Shown piece after piece: positions 50,869 through 58,801 of a stretch of 64,000 nucleotides of DNA. The stretch is from Gammaproteobacteria bacterium (lineage in GTDB: Bacteria; Pseudomonadota; Gammaproteobacteria; SZUA-229), in NCBI GenBank assembly GCA_026195895.1, contig JAPHRO010000033.1:1-64000 (forward strand), given 5' to 3'. A program made the position numbers and the translations under genes. Position 1 is the stretch's first letter. Every line of letters starts with the position of its first letter. The notes under the pieces are model-generated. The model worked only from the letters and a program-made list of their open reading frames with translations. It did not search any database and had not been told where the DNA came from.

Positions 50869-51096
50869 TTAGCGACGGCGGCGAGGACTACGGCTTAAAC
50901 GATCTCTTTCTTTAGACAGTTTTTTCAGGTGACGTTTCACTGCAGCAGCAGCTTTACGCTTACGTTCTGTAGTGGGTTTTTCATAAGCTTCGCGACGACG
51001 GATTTCTGTTAAGATACCGGCTTTCTCGCAAGAACGTTTGAAGCGACGCAGAGCAACGTCAAAGGGCTCGTTGTCTTTAACTTTTACTTGTGGCAT
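50869..51096 (-). CDS. rpsU: 30S ribosomal protein S21
   Basis: A 75-residue basic ribosomal protein: [41 protein letters not shown], ending in an Arg-rich tail. The track start (51171) adds 25 spurious residues; ATG 51096 is correct. It is divergent from tsaD, the classic arrangement of the macromolecular synthesis operon. A good sigma-70 promoter lies upstream. Confidence 0.97.
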   Translation of the reverse strand: MPQVKVKDNEPFDVALRRFKRSCEKAGILTEIRRREAYEKPTTERKRKAAAAVKRHLKKLSKERDRLSRSPRRRR

Positions 51097-51141
51097 TAAA
51101 ATCTCACTTAAAAAATATATACGGTTCAGTAGAACCGCGGG

Positions 51142-51171
51142 ATTATATATCAGCCCATTAAGGTTTGCCAA
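51142..51171 (-). promoter_or_regulatory. Sigma-70 promoter for rpsU
   Basis: On the minus strand TTGGCA (complement of 51166-51171), an 18-nt spacer, then a perfect TATAAT (complement of 51142-51147). The start point would be about 40 nt before the rpsU ATG. The -35 lies 5 nt before the divergent tsaD start, so rpsU and tsaD expression may interfere. Confidence 0.65.
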
Positions 51172-51176
51172 TTAAT

Positions 51177-52202
51177 ATGATAGTTCTCGGAATAGAAACA
51201 TCCTGTGATGAAACTGGCCTGGCCGTATACGACTCGGACAGGGGCTTGCTTGCCCATACCCTGCATTCGCAAATCAAGCTACATGCCGAGTATGGCGGTG
51301 TGGTGCCGGAACTGGCCTCGCGGGATCATGTGCGCTATTTATTGCCACTGGCGGAACAGGCACTGCAACAGGCGGGGGTCAGTAAGCATGAGCTTGATGG
51401 TATTGCTTATACGGCTGGCCCAGGCCTGATTGGTGCGTTGATGGTTGGAGCTTCCACCGGTCGAGCGCTGGCCATGACACTGGGAATCCCCGCGATTGCG
51501 GTGCATCACATGGAAGGTCATTTACTGGCGCCGATGCTGGAAGACGCGGCTCCCGATTTTCCTTTTATCGCTTTGCTGGTTTCCGGTGGGCACACCCTGC
51601 TGGCGGAAGTGCAGGGCATTGGCCAGTACCAGATACTGGGGGAGAGCCTGGATGATGCGGCAGGTGAGGCCTTTGATAAAACCGCCAAGATGCTGGATCT
51701 GGGCTACCCCGGCGGGCCGATTCTGGCCAAACTGGCCGAGCAGGGTCGCAGCGGACAATATAAATTTCCCCGCCCGATGGTTGATCGTCCTGGCCTGGAT
51801 TTCAGTTTTAGTGGCCTGAAAACCTTTACCCTGAATACCTGGCAGGATGCGAAACAGGCCGGCAGCGATGACGAGCAGACCAGGGCTGATATTGCACTGG
51901 CTTTTGAAGAAGCAGTGGTTGATACCCTGATGATAAAGTGTCGACGCGCGCTTCGAGAAACCGGTATTAAAACGCTGGTGATTGCCGGTGGCGTGGGGGC
52001 CAATTTGCGCTTGCGCGGTGCGTTGCAGGCGATGGTAGAAAAAGAAAATAGTGCGCTGTTTTATCCACGGATTGAGTTTTGTACTGATAATGGCGCAATG
52101 ATCGCGCATGTGGGCTGTTTAAGATTGCAGGCGGGCCAGCAGGAAGATTTGCAGATCAATACCCGAGCGCGCTGGCCTATCGATGAGCTGGAAAAAATTT
52201 AA
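51177..52202 (+). CDS. tsaD: tRNA threonylcarbamoyladenosine synthase TsaD
   Basis: A 341-residue ASKHA-fold protein that transfers threonylcarbamoyl to A37 of ANN-decoding tRNAs, with TsaB/TsaE. Seen: [17 protein letters not shown], the metal-binding [40 protein letters not shown] and the C-terminal [15 protein letters not shown] 51177 matches the family start; the track's TTG 51165 does not. It is divergent from rpsU and convergent with plsY. Confidence 0.97.
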   Translation: MIVLGIETSCDETGLAVYDSDRGLLAHTLHSQIKLHAEYGGVVPELASRDHVRYLLPLAEQALQQAGVSKHELDGIAYTAGPGLIGALMVGASTGRALAMTLGIPAIAVHHMEGHLLAPMLEDAAPDFPFIALLVSGGHTLLAEVQGIGQYQILGESLDDAAGEAFDKTAKMLDLGYPGGPILAKLAEQGRSGQYKFPRPMVDRPGLDFSFSGLKTFTLNTWQDAKQAGSDDEQTRADIALAFEEAVVDTLMIKCRRALRETGIKTLVIAGGVGANLRLRGALQAMVEKENSALFYPRIEFCTDNGAMIAHVGCLRLQAGQQEDLQINTRARWPIDELEKI

Positions 52203-52220
52203 TCGTCAATAAATGCTAAT

Positions 52221-52835
52221 TTATTTTTTCGCACCGATTTTATCTTCGGCGCCAGACAGCAGGTTGATTATATTGGTTCGGTGACGCCAGTAGAGCAGTG
52301 CGGCCATGAGCGCCGTTGTTGTTGCGATGACGGCAGAGTGGGTGACCAGCCAGGCGAGCAACGGGGAAAATAATGCCGCGACCAGGGCGGATAAAGAGGA
52401 GTAGCGGAAAGTAAAGGCCATGCTTAGCCAGATCAGAATGGCCCCCAGGCCAATCATCCAGTGAGTACCAATCAACACACCCAGTAATGTCGCCACACCT
52501 TTACCGCCTTTGAAGCCATAGTAAACGGGATAGACGTGACCGAGAAAGGCGGCCAGGCCGGTGACTGCTATCAACATATCGGTCATCGCAAAAACGTGTG
52601 CCAGTGAGACTGGAATCACGCCCTTGAGCATATCGCCGAACAGCGTAATTACCGCTGCTTTTTTGCCGCCTTCACGTAGCACATTGGTGGCGCCCGGATT
52701 GCCTGAGCCGACTTTACGCGGATCCGGCAGGCCCATGGCTTTACAGGTAATGATGGAAGTGGAAACAGAACCCAGCAAATAGCCAAACAGGCTAAAAGCA
52801 AGAATCAGTATAATAGGTTGCTGTAATGTATCCAC
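52221..52835 (-). CDS. plsY: Glycerol-3-phosphate acyltransferase PlsY
   Basis: A 204-residue polytopic inner-membrane enzyme that acylates glycerol-3-phosphate from acyl-phosphate, starting phospholipid synthesis. Motifs: LGSVSTSIITCKAMGLPDPRKVGSGNPGATNVLR (motif 1), HVYPVYYGFKGGKGVATLLGVLIG (motif 2) and a C-terminal YWRHRTNIINLLSGAEDKIG. The track's 275-residue ORF is too long; GTG 52835 gives the usual size and an N-terminal membrane helix, though its Shine-Dalgarno is poor, so the start is uncertain. Location beside tsaD is as in Pseudomonas. Confidence 0.92.
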   Translation of the reverse strand: MDTLQQPIILILAFSLFGYLLGSVSTSIITCKAMGLPDPRKVGSGNPGATNVLREGGKKAAVITLFGDMLKGVIPVSLAHVFAMTDMLIAVTGLAAFLGHVYPVYYGFKGGKGVATLLGVLIGTHWMIGLGAILIWLSMAFTFRYSSLSALVAALFSPLLAWLVTHSAVIATTTALMAALLYWRHRTNIINLLSGAEDKIGAKK

Positions 52836-52883
52836 GCGCGATATCTGAATGTTTAAAAGAAGGCGCAATTTATCACGATTTGA

Positions 52884-53648
52884 ATGGGGCTGCGAATGTC
52901 GGCTAAAAAAGTAAACTGTGTATTTGTGCACGGCTGGGGAATGAATCGAGAAGTGTGGCAGCCGTTGCTGGATAGTTTGCCAGAATGGATTATACCGTTG
53001 GCAATTGATTTGCCTGGTCATGGTCAAAATGCCGCGACAGGTTTTCAAACCCTGGATGATCTGGTGGCCGCATTAAATAATCGGGTCGATGATGCGGCAA
53101 TCTGGATCGGCTGGTCGCTGGGCGGTCTGGCTGTGGCACAGTTGGCGCTGCAATACCCGGAAAAAGTTAACGCGATAATGCTGGTGAGCAGCTCTCCCTG
53201 TTTCGTGCAAAAAAAAGACTGGTCAAGCGGTATGCCGGCCAGTATTTTTGATGAATTTTCCACCCAGCTAGAAGAAGATTTTTCAGGTACAATTCAGCGC
53301 TTTTTATCGCTGCAGGTTCGAGGCTCAGCAAGTGGTCGTCAGTTACTGCGTAGTTTGCGTAAAAAAATACTGGCACAACCGGCGGCCAATATCGATGCCT
53401 TGCGCAGTGGTTTGCAGGTACTGAAAAATACTGATTTACGCACGCATTTATCCGGCGTAAATATGCCTGTCAGCTGGGTGCTCGGCGGCCAGGATGGCCT
53501 GGTTAAAGCCGAACTGGCGCAACAGTTAGAACAGCTGGTGCCTGGCGTAGCAACACATGTTTTTGAAAAAGCGGCACATGCGCCTTTTTTATCTCACCTG
53601 GAGGAATTTCGTGAACAGTTGATAGCGTTCACCAAACGTGTCACATGA
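52884..53648 (+). CDS. bioH: Pimeloyl-[acp] methyl ester esterase BioH
   Basis: A 254-residue alpha/beta-hydrolase that frees pimeloyl-ACP from its methyl ester at the end of pimelate synthesis for biotin. The catalytic triad is visible: Ser in GWSLGG, Asp in GGQDGLV and His in KAAHAPFLSH. FVHGWGMNREVW forms the oxyanion region. ATG 52896 (MSAKKVNC) is an alternative start. It overlaps bioC by 4 nt, so the enzyme that adds the methyl ester and the one that removes it are co-translated. Confidence 0.94.
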   Translation: MGLRMSAKKVNCVFVHGWGMNREVWQPLLDSLPEWIIPLAIDLPGHGQNAATGFQTLDDLVAALNNRVDDAAIWIGWSLGGLAVAQLALQYPEKVNAIMLVSSSPCFVQKKDWSSGMPASIFDEFSTQLEEDFSGTIQRFLSLQVRGSASGRQLLRSLRKKILAQPAANIDALRSGLQVLKNTDLRTHLSGVNMPVSWVLGGQDGLVKAELAQQLEQLVPGVATHVFEKAAHAPFLSHLEEFREQLIAFTKRVT

Positions 53649-54514
53649 CATCTTTAGCTAATAGCAATAAATATAGAATACGCAAACATTTTGATGCAAA
53701 AGCAGATTGTTATGAATCATCTGCGATTTTGCAAAATGAAGTATGTAATCGCATGATTGAGCGCCTGGACTGGGTGACGCTGAAACCGCAGGTGATTCTG
53801 GATGCGGGTAGTGGTACTGGCTGGGGTGTGCAGGGCTTGATGGAGCGTTACAAATCATCAAAACTCATAGCACTGGATCTGTCTGCCCAGATGTTATTGC
53901 AAACCAGAACCAAAGGTCGCTGGTTACGTAAGCCGGGACTGGTGTGCGCCGACGCTGAGGCCATTCCGCTGGCAGACGAATCGGTTGATCTGATATTTTC
54001 AAATTTAATGTTGCAGTGGTGTCAGCCGGAACAGGCGTTCGCAGAATTTCGGCGCATTTTAAAACCTAATGGGCTGTTGATGTTTAGCACCTTTGGTCCC
54101 GATACATTAAAAGAATTACGTCATAGCTGGGCACAGGTGGATGCGGGTCGTCATGTGAATGAGTTTACCGATATGCATGATCTGGGGGATATCTTATTAA
54201 CTACTGGATTTGCCGAACCGGTTATGGATATGGATTTGATAACTTTAACTTATCAGGATGCCAAAGCAGTCATGACTGATCTGAAGGCAATAGGCGCGAA
54301 TACGCCCATGGTGGATCAGTCCAAAGGATTGATGACACCAGGCAAGCTAAAAAAAGTTTTCGAAGCCTATGAAAAATTTAGGAAATCCGATGTATTGCCC
54401 GCGACTTATGAAGTGGTTTACGGCCATGCCTGGAAAATGCCCCAACGTATAAAAAAAATTGATAAAGAAAATTTCTCAATTCCTGTTGATCAGATAATAA
54501 AACCTCATAAATAA
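53645..54514 (+). CDS. bioC: Malonyl-[acp] O-methyltransferase BioC
   Basis: A 289-residue SAM-dependent class I methyltransferase that caps malonyl-ACP so fatty-acid enzymes can elongate it to pimeloyl. SAM site: ILDAGSGTGWGVQGL, then ALDLSAQML and the acidic CADAEAIPLADESVDLIFSNLMLQWC. The late LMFSTFGPDTLKELRHSW is typical of BioC. Other bio genes (bioFADB) are not in this window. Confidence 0.94.
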   Translation: MTSLANSNKYRIRKHFDAKADCYESSAILQNEVCNRMIERLDWVTLKPQVILDAGSGTGWGVQGLMERYKSSKLIALDLSAQMLLQTRTKGRWLRKPGLVCADAEAIPLADESVDLIFSNLMLQWCQPEQAFAEFRRILKPNGLLMFSTFGPDTLKELRHSWAQVDAGRHVNEFTDMHDLGDILLTTGFAEPVMDMDLITLTYQDAKAVMTDLKAIGANTPMVDQSKGLMTPGKLKKVFEAYEKFRKSDVLPATYEVVYGHAWKMPQRIKKIDKENFSIPVDQIIKPHK

Positions 54515-54610
54515 CTTTTGTATTTGATGTTATTAACGGTTGTTCATCTTCGTGTCGGTCTGCGCTATAAATAAATAACCCCCTTTTCTAATCAGATGAA
54601 GGAGATTGTT

Positions 54611-54958
54611 ATGACTCAGGTAGTAGAACACCGTGTTCCCGTGGGTGAAGGCCATTTAAAAGAACTGGCTGACTGGTCTGAAGCGCTGGCGAAACAATAT
54701 GCACGCGAAGATGGAATTGAACTGACGCAGGAGCATTTTAATATTCTGGCTTATTTAAGAAAGTATTATGACAAGTATGGTCAGGGCTACAACGCACGAA
54801 CCCTGTTGAATGTCATGGAATTTGAATTTGGTAACTGGGAAGGAAAGCGCCATTTATATGAATTGTTCCCGAAAGGCCCAGTGAGTCAGGGATGTAAATA
54901 TGCGGGATTGCCCTTGCCGCCTAACTGCAATGATGCTTCATTTGGTTCGGTGCATTAA
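54611..54958 (+). CDS. DsrC/TusE-family sulfur carrier with two redox cysteines
   Basis: A 115-residue small sulfur-trafficking protein. Family body: ADWSEALAKQYAREDGIELTQEHFNILAYLRKYY and HLYELFPKGPVSQGCKYAGLPLPPNC. Two cysteines are spaced CX10C, as in DsrC of sulfur oxidisers and sulfite reducers; TusE of E. coli keeps only the second. Unlike both, the protein does not end one residue after the last Cys but carries a 9-residue tail NDASFGSVH. ATG 54611 has AAGGAG upstream; the track's 54596 start lacks one. No dsrAB, tusBCD or hdr genes are in the window, so the sulfur pathway it serves is unknown. Confidence 0.88.
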   Translation: MTQVVEHRVPVGEGHLKELADWSEALAKQYAREDGIELTQEHFNILAYLRKYYDKYGQGYNARTLLNVMEFEFGNWEGKRHLYELFPKGPVSQGCKYAGLPLPPNCNDASFGSVH

Positions 54959-54986
54959 ATTTATTCAGCAAATTAAAAATCGCAAA

Positions 54987-55018
54987 TAAAAAAAGCGGCT
55001 TAAGCCGCTTTTTTTATT
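54987..55018. terminator. Bidirectional intrinsic terminator (dsrC/rpoH)
   Basis: AAAAAAAGCGGCTTAAGCCGCTTTTTTT: a perfect 9-bp palindromic stem (AAGCGGCTT at 54993-55001, AAGCCGCTT at 55002-55010) flanked by A and T tracts. It works for both convergent genes, the DsrC-like gene and rpoH. Confidence 0.92.
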
Positions 55019-55040
55019 TAAAGTTTTGATGCAGTTGTAA

Positions 55041-55901
55041 TCAGGCTTCGAAAGAGGTTCTAAGTTTTTTCATCGCATTTTTTTCAAGCTGTCGAATACG
55101 TTCTGCTGAAACCTGGTATTTATCGGCCAGATCATGCAGCGTGGCTTTGTTGTCGTCGTCCAGCCAGCGAGACATCAGAATGTCTTTACTGCGCTCGTCC
55201 AGTTGATCCATGGATTCAGCCAGTACCTGCATTTGTTGCTGTTTCCAGTCATCACTTTCCAGTTGTCTTGCCGGGTCGCTGATTGGGCTGGCGACAAAGC
55301 TGGCAGGCGCGGCATAACTATCGTCGTCATCATCGGTGCCAGAATCAAAAGCCATATCATAATTGGCCAGGCGGGCCTCCATTTCGAGAACGGTTTCTGG
55401 CTTAACGCCCAGGTCTTTGGCGACGCCTTCGACTTCTTCCTGAGAGAACCAGCCCAGACGTTTTTTGGAGCTACGCAGATTAAAGAACAGTTTGCGTTGT
55501 GCCTTGGTGGTCGCTATCTTAACGATGCGCCAGTTGCGTAGTACAAACTCATGAATTTCTGCACGAATCCAGTGAACTGCAAAGGATACCAGTCGGACAT
55601 TACGGTCAGGCTTAAAGCGTTTGACGGCTTTCATCAGGCCGACATTACCTTCCTGAATCAGGTCGGCGAGCGGCAGGCCATAACCCTGATAGCCACGTGC
55701 AACACGCACTACAAAGCGAAGATGCGGCATAATCAGTTTCTGCGCGGCGTCCAGTTCATCATGCTCAGCCAGGCGTATACCCAGTTCATGCTCTTCTGCT
55801 GCTGTCAGCATTGGAATGGCATTAATCCGCTGGATATATTGATCCAGGCTACCGCTGCTTATGGGTAGATGATTTTGGGCAAGAATCAGTTCGTTTGTCA
55901 T
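55041..55901 (-). CDS. rpoH: Heat-shock sigma factor sigma-32
   Basis: A 286-residue alternative sigma factor. Region 2: [51 protein letters not shown]. The RpoH-specific box QRKLFFNLR follows directly. Region 4 has an HTH near the C-terminus ([27 protein letters not shown]). It directs RNA polymerase to heat-shock promoters. A perfect CIRCE element lies in its promoter region, so HrcA probably represses it. Neighbouring ftsX/ftsE/ftsY is the classic context, but a double-receiver gene is inserted between. Confidence 0.97.
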   Translation of the reverse strand: MTNELILAQNHLPISSGSLDQYIQRINAIPMLTAAEEHELGIRLAEHDELDAAQKLIMPHLRFVVRVARGYQGYGLPLADLIQEGNVGLMKAVKRFKPDRNVRLVSFAVHWIRAEIHEFVLRNWRIVKIATTKAQRKLFFNLRSSKKRLGWFSQEEVEGVAKDLGVKPETVLEMEARLANYDMAFDSGTDDDDDSYAAPASFVASPISDPARQLESDDWKQQQMQVLAESMDQLDERSKDILMSRWLDDDNKATLHDLADKYQVSAERIRQLEKNAMKKLRTSFEA

Positions 55902-55934
55902 ATAAACTCAACTCCAATTGTCTCTGTGACTATA

Positions 55935-55961
55935 TTAGCACTCAAACAATAAGAGTGCTAA
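55935..55961. promoter_or_regulatory. CIRCE element (HrcA operator) upstream of rpoH
   Basis: TTAGCACTC-N9-GAGTGCTAA, a perfect match to the CIRCE consensus bound by the HrcA heat-shock repressor, centred about 47 nt upstream of the rpoH ATG. On the minus strand it overlaps a possible promoter (TTAGCA, 18-nt spacer, TAATAT), so binding would block transcription directly. Confidence 0.93.
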
Positions 55962-56011
55962 TCACAATATAAGTTCCTGTTAATAATGAAAAAAGAGACT
56001 AGCTGTAGGGT

Positions 56012-56875
56012 TTATTGATTAGCCGAGATGGCATTTTCCGGATGATGCAACTGTAAATATTGCTGGCGCAGGGTCAGCAGGGTGTTGATGCGAGCAACCA
56101 GCATGGGTTCTCTGATGGGTTTTTCCAGGATGTCATTTGCCCCGGCTGAAAAAATGCGATTGAGTCCATCCGGGTCGGCGTCGTAGTTGCTGGAGGTGGT
56201 GACCAGAATAGGTAGTTGCTCGTAGCCAAGGCCTATACCATAACGAATTTCCCGAATCAGGTCACGGCCCGACATATGACCTTCTAGCTGGATGTCAGTT
56301 AGTATGAGATCAAATGGCTGCACATTGTGCGTCTCATTAAACGAATGCTGGATATTCTGTAGCGCATGTTCGGCGTCTTTTGCCAGTAGATAATTGTGAC
56401 CATGCTGCGTCAGAAAGCTTTTTACCGCCTGGGCCACGGTCGCGCTGTCTTCGACGTAAAGAATATTGCCGGTAATGCTGGCTGCCGGGCCATCGTAGCT
56501 TAGAAATGATTTTATATAGCCGACCAGTTTTTTTTGTCCCAGTTTTTTATCGAAGTAGCCATTCACATACTGGCAGGCGATCTGTTCTTCTAAAACACCC
56601 ATGTCCTCACCGGAAACCACGATCAATGGTGTGCGGTAATTATGCAGTTCAACCCGAATTTTTTTGACCAGGTCGTGGCAGTCGATATCGGGCAGGTTGC
56701 GTGACATGGTGATCAGTTGATATTTATTTTTGATCAGCAGCTCAATCGCCTCGCCTGAGCTGGTGGCAATGTCTACTATGGTATTGCGAATATGCTTATG
56801 GATCAGTTTGGTGATAATAGCCAGGGCCGTGCCCGAATGGTCTATTAACAGAACCCGTTGTTCTTTTTTCGTCAT
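56012..56875 (-). CDS. Double receiver-domain response regulator
   Basis: A 287-residue cytoplasmic protein with two CheY-like domains and no output domain. In the first (about residues 5-125) the phosphoacceptor position reads LITMSRNLPDID, with Ser where Asp is expected, so it is probably not phosphorylated. The second (about 137-265) has YVEDSATVAQAVK, phosphoacceptor Asp in LILTDIQLEGHMSG and ILEKPIREP with the conserved Lys. It ends in a short helical tail. No kinase is adjacent. It lies between rpoH and ftsX, where related genomes have no such gene. Confidence 0.82.
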   Translation of the reverse strand: MTKKEQRVLLIDHSGTALAIITKLIHKHIRNTIVDIATSSGEAIELLIKNKYQLITMSRNLPDIDCHDLVKKIRVELHNYRTPLIVVSGEDMGVLEEQIACQYVNGYFDKKLGQKKLVGYIKSFLSYDGPAASITGNILYVEDSATVAQAVKSFLTQHGHNYLLAKDAEHALQNIQHSFNETHNVQPFDLILTDIQLEGHMSGRDLIREIRYGIGLGYEQLPILVTTSSNYDADPDGLNRIFSAGANDILEKPIREPMLVARINTLLTLRQQYLQLHHPENAISANQ

Positions 56876-57091
56876 CTTGTTTAAACCTGAATATTCCCGA
56901 AAATCCGTGGGCTGTAAGGCATATCTGCAATTTATTAATAATTATTTTTGTTCTGGATAAAATGCCATTAATGCTGTCTGGCTTGAAGGCAGGCTATCCA
57001 GTAAATGCCACATTCCATCTAAATATAGCAGTTAAAGCCAGGTGGTGATGCCACATACGGGGTGATGAATCAATATTGCCGTTGAATTTGT

Positions 57092-58051
57092 TTAGCTGGG
57101 TTCGATTTCGTCGAGATGACGGCCCACGGCGATCCAGGAGCCCAGTAACCCCAGCAGGCAGCTAAATCCGATGAGCGACATGGCTTCGCTAAACGCCAGT
57201 CCGGTAAGCTGAAAAGCGCTGTTATACAGGCTGGCCAGGTTTTCCACTGAGCCGGCCAGAATGCCGATTGACAGGCTGATTAGTATCCAGGCCAGAATGC
57301 CGCCGCTCAGACCGTACCAGAAACCGGTATAGAGAAACGGCCGACGAATAAATGCGTTGGTTGCGCCGATCAGTTTAGTAACTTCAATTTCTGAGCGCCG
57401 ATTCTGGATATCCAGTCGAATAGTGTTGCCGACCACCAGCAATACGGCCATCGCGAGCAGAATCGAAATCACCCATATCCCTTTGCGGGCTATTTCCAGC
57501 ATCGAGTACAGGCGTTTTACCCATTGCAGGTCCAGTTGGGCGATATCCACCTGTTTAAGTTCGCGGAGCTGTTTCATCAGGTGGGCTATTTTATCGGGGC
57601 GCTCAGGGTCAACCACGGGTTGTACCGCCAGAACATGGGGCAGGGGGTTTGAGCCCAGGGATTCGATGGCATCGCCAAACCCGGAGACGCGTTGAAATTC
57701 GGCCAGCGCCTGGTCTTTATGAATGAGTTTTACGCTGTCAATGCCATCATAAAGGCGGAGTTTGCTGGCCAGGGTTCTGGCCTGTTTTTCAGACACATTG
57801 GCTTTTAGAAATAGCGAAATCTGGGCGCTGTTATCCCAGCCAACGCTGACATGACTGGCATTGGATAGCAGTACATATAAGCCGGCGGGCAGTGCCAGGG
57901 CAATGGCAATCACCGCCGTCGTCATCGCCGATGAGGCAGGGCTGCGAAATAATACGCCCAGGCTGGCGATCAGTGTCCGCGCATGGTGAATGAAGTAGGC
58001 GGTAACCGGTGCGTTTCGGGCAGGCTTGTTGGAAGTGTCAGGCTTCGACAT
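57092..58051 (-). CDS. ftsX: Cell division protein FtsX
   Basis: A 319-residue inner-membrane protein with four membrane helices (about residues 43-63, 190-212, 238-262 and 288-310) and a periplasmic domain between the first two. It partners FtsE to activate septal amidases through EnvC-like proteins. Seen: FLKANVSEKQARTLASKL in the periplasmic part and RRSEIEVTKLIGATNAFIRRPFLYTG, typical of the family. It overlaps ftsE by 14 nt. Confidence 0.95.
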   Translation of the reverse strand: MSKPDTSNKPARNAPVTAYFIHHARTLIASLGVLFRSPASSAMTTAVIAIALALPAGLYVLLSNASHVSVGWDNSAQISLFLKANVSEKQARTLASKLRLYDGIDSVKLIHKDQALAEFQRVSGFGDAIESLGSNPLPHVLAVQPVVDPERPDKIAHLMKQLRELKQVDIAQLDLQWVKRLYSMLEIARKGIWVISILLAMAVLLVVGNTIRLDIQNRRSEIEVTKLIGATNAFIRRPFLYTGFWYGLSGGILAWILISLSIGILAGSVENLASLYNSAFQLTGLAFSEAMSLIGFSCLLGLLGSWIAVGRHLDEIEPS

Positions 58052-58724
58052 CTGCCACCTCTTTTAAATCGTCATGGATTAGCATGCCCTGGCTCAGGCT
58101 GATTACCGGGCTGCCCATCTGCTTGATCAGGTCCAGGTCATGGCTGGCGATCAGTACGGACACGCCCACCTGGTTAAAGCGGGCAAACAGCTCCATGATT
58201 TCGCGGGATAATTCAGGATCCAGATTACCAGTCGGTTCATCCGCCAGTAATAATGAAGGTTTGTGTACGATGGCGCGGGCGATGCCGACGCGCTGCTGTT
58301 CACCGCCAGACAGCGTAATGGGCGCGCACTTTTCCTTGTTCAACAGGCCGACCTGATCCAGTGCAGCACGCACGCGCTTGCCAACTTCCCGATGCTGATA
58401 GCCTGCGATTACCAGTGGCAGTGCGACATTATCGAAGACAGTGCGGTCATACAGCAGGTGGTGGTTCTGGAAAATAATGCCAATATTACGGCGGATGTAG
58501 GGGACTTTGCTGTTACGGACGTTGCTCAGATTGACGCCATCCAGCAGTATGTTACCGCGACTGGGGCGTTCAATCAGGGCGATGAGTTTAAGCAGGGTGC
58601 TTTTTCCTGCGCCGGAATGGCCGGTGAGATAGGCCATCTTGCCACGGGGTAAATGAAAGCTGATGTTACTTAGCGCTTCATGGCCACCGGGATAGCGTTT
58701 ATTCACATTGTCGAAACGAATCAT
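58038..58724 (-). CDS. ftsE: Cell division ATP-binding protein FtsE
   Basis: A 228-residue ABC ATPase: Walker A GHSGAGKSTLLKLI, Q-loop IFQNHHLLYDRTV, signature LSGGEQQRVGIARA, Walker B LLLADEPTGNLD and the H-loop SHD. It couples ATP use to FtsX at the septum. It follows ftsY by 77 nt and overlaps ftsX. Confidence 0.97.
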   Translation of the reverse strand: MIRFDNVNKRYPGGHEALSNISFHLPRGKMAYLTGHSGAGKSTLLKLIALIERPSRGNILLDGVNLSNVRNSKVPYIRRNIGIIFQNHHLLYDRTVFDNVALPLVIAGYQHREVGKRVRAALDQVGLLNKEKCAPITLSGGEQQRVGIARAIVHKPSLLLADEPTGNLDPELSREIMELFARFNQVGVSVLIASHDLDLIKQMGSPVISLSQGMLIHDDLKEVADVEA

Positions 58725-58801
58725 GGGTGGTTATTGTGCCGCATCGAAGGATTAAGGCAAGTGCCGGAGCTAACTGATTTTCAATTTATTTTTCAGTGGC
58801 C

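Noticed and set aside
51522-52109. 195-residue minus-strand ORF
   Set aside because: Antisense to tsaD, which is strongly supported by its metal-binding motif.
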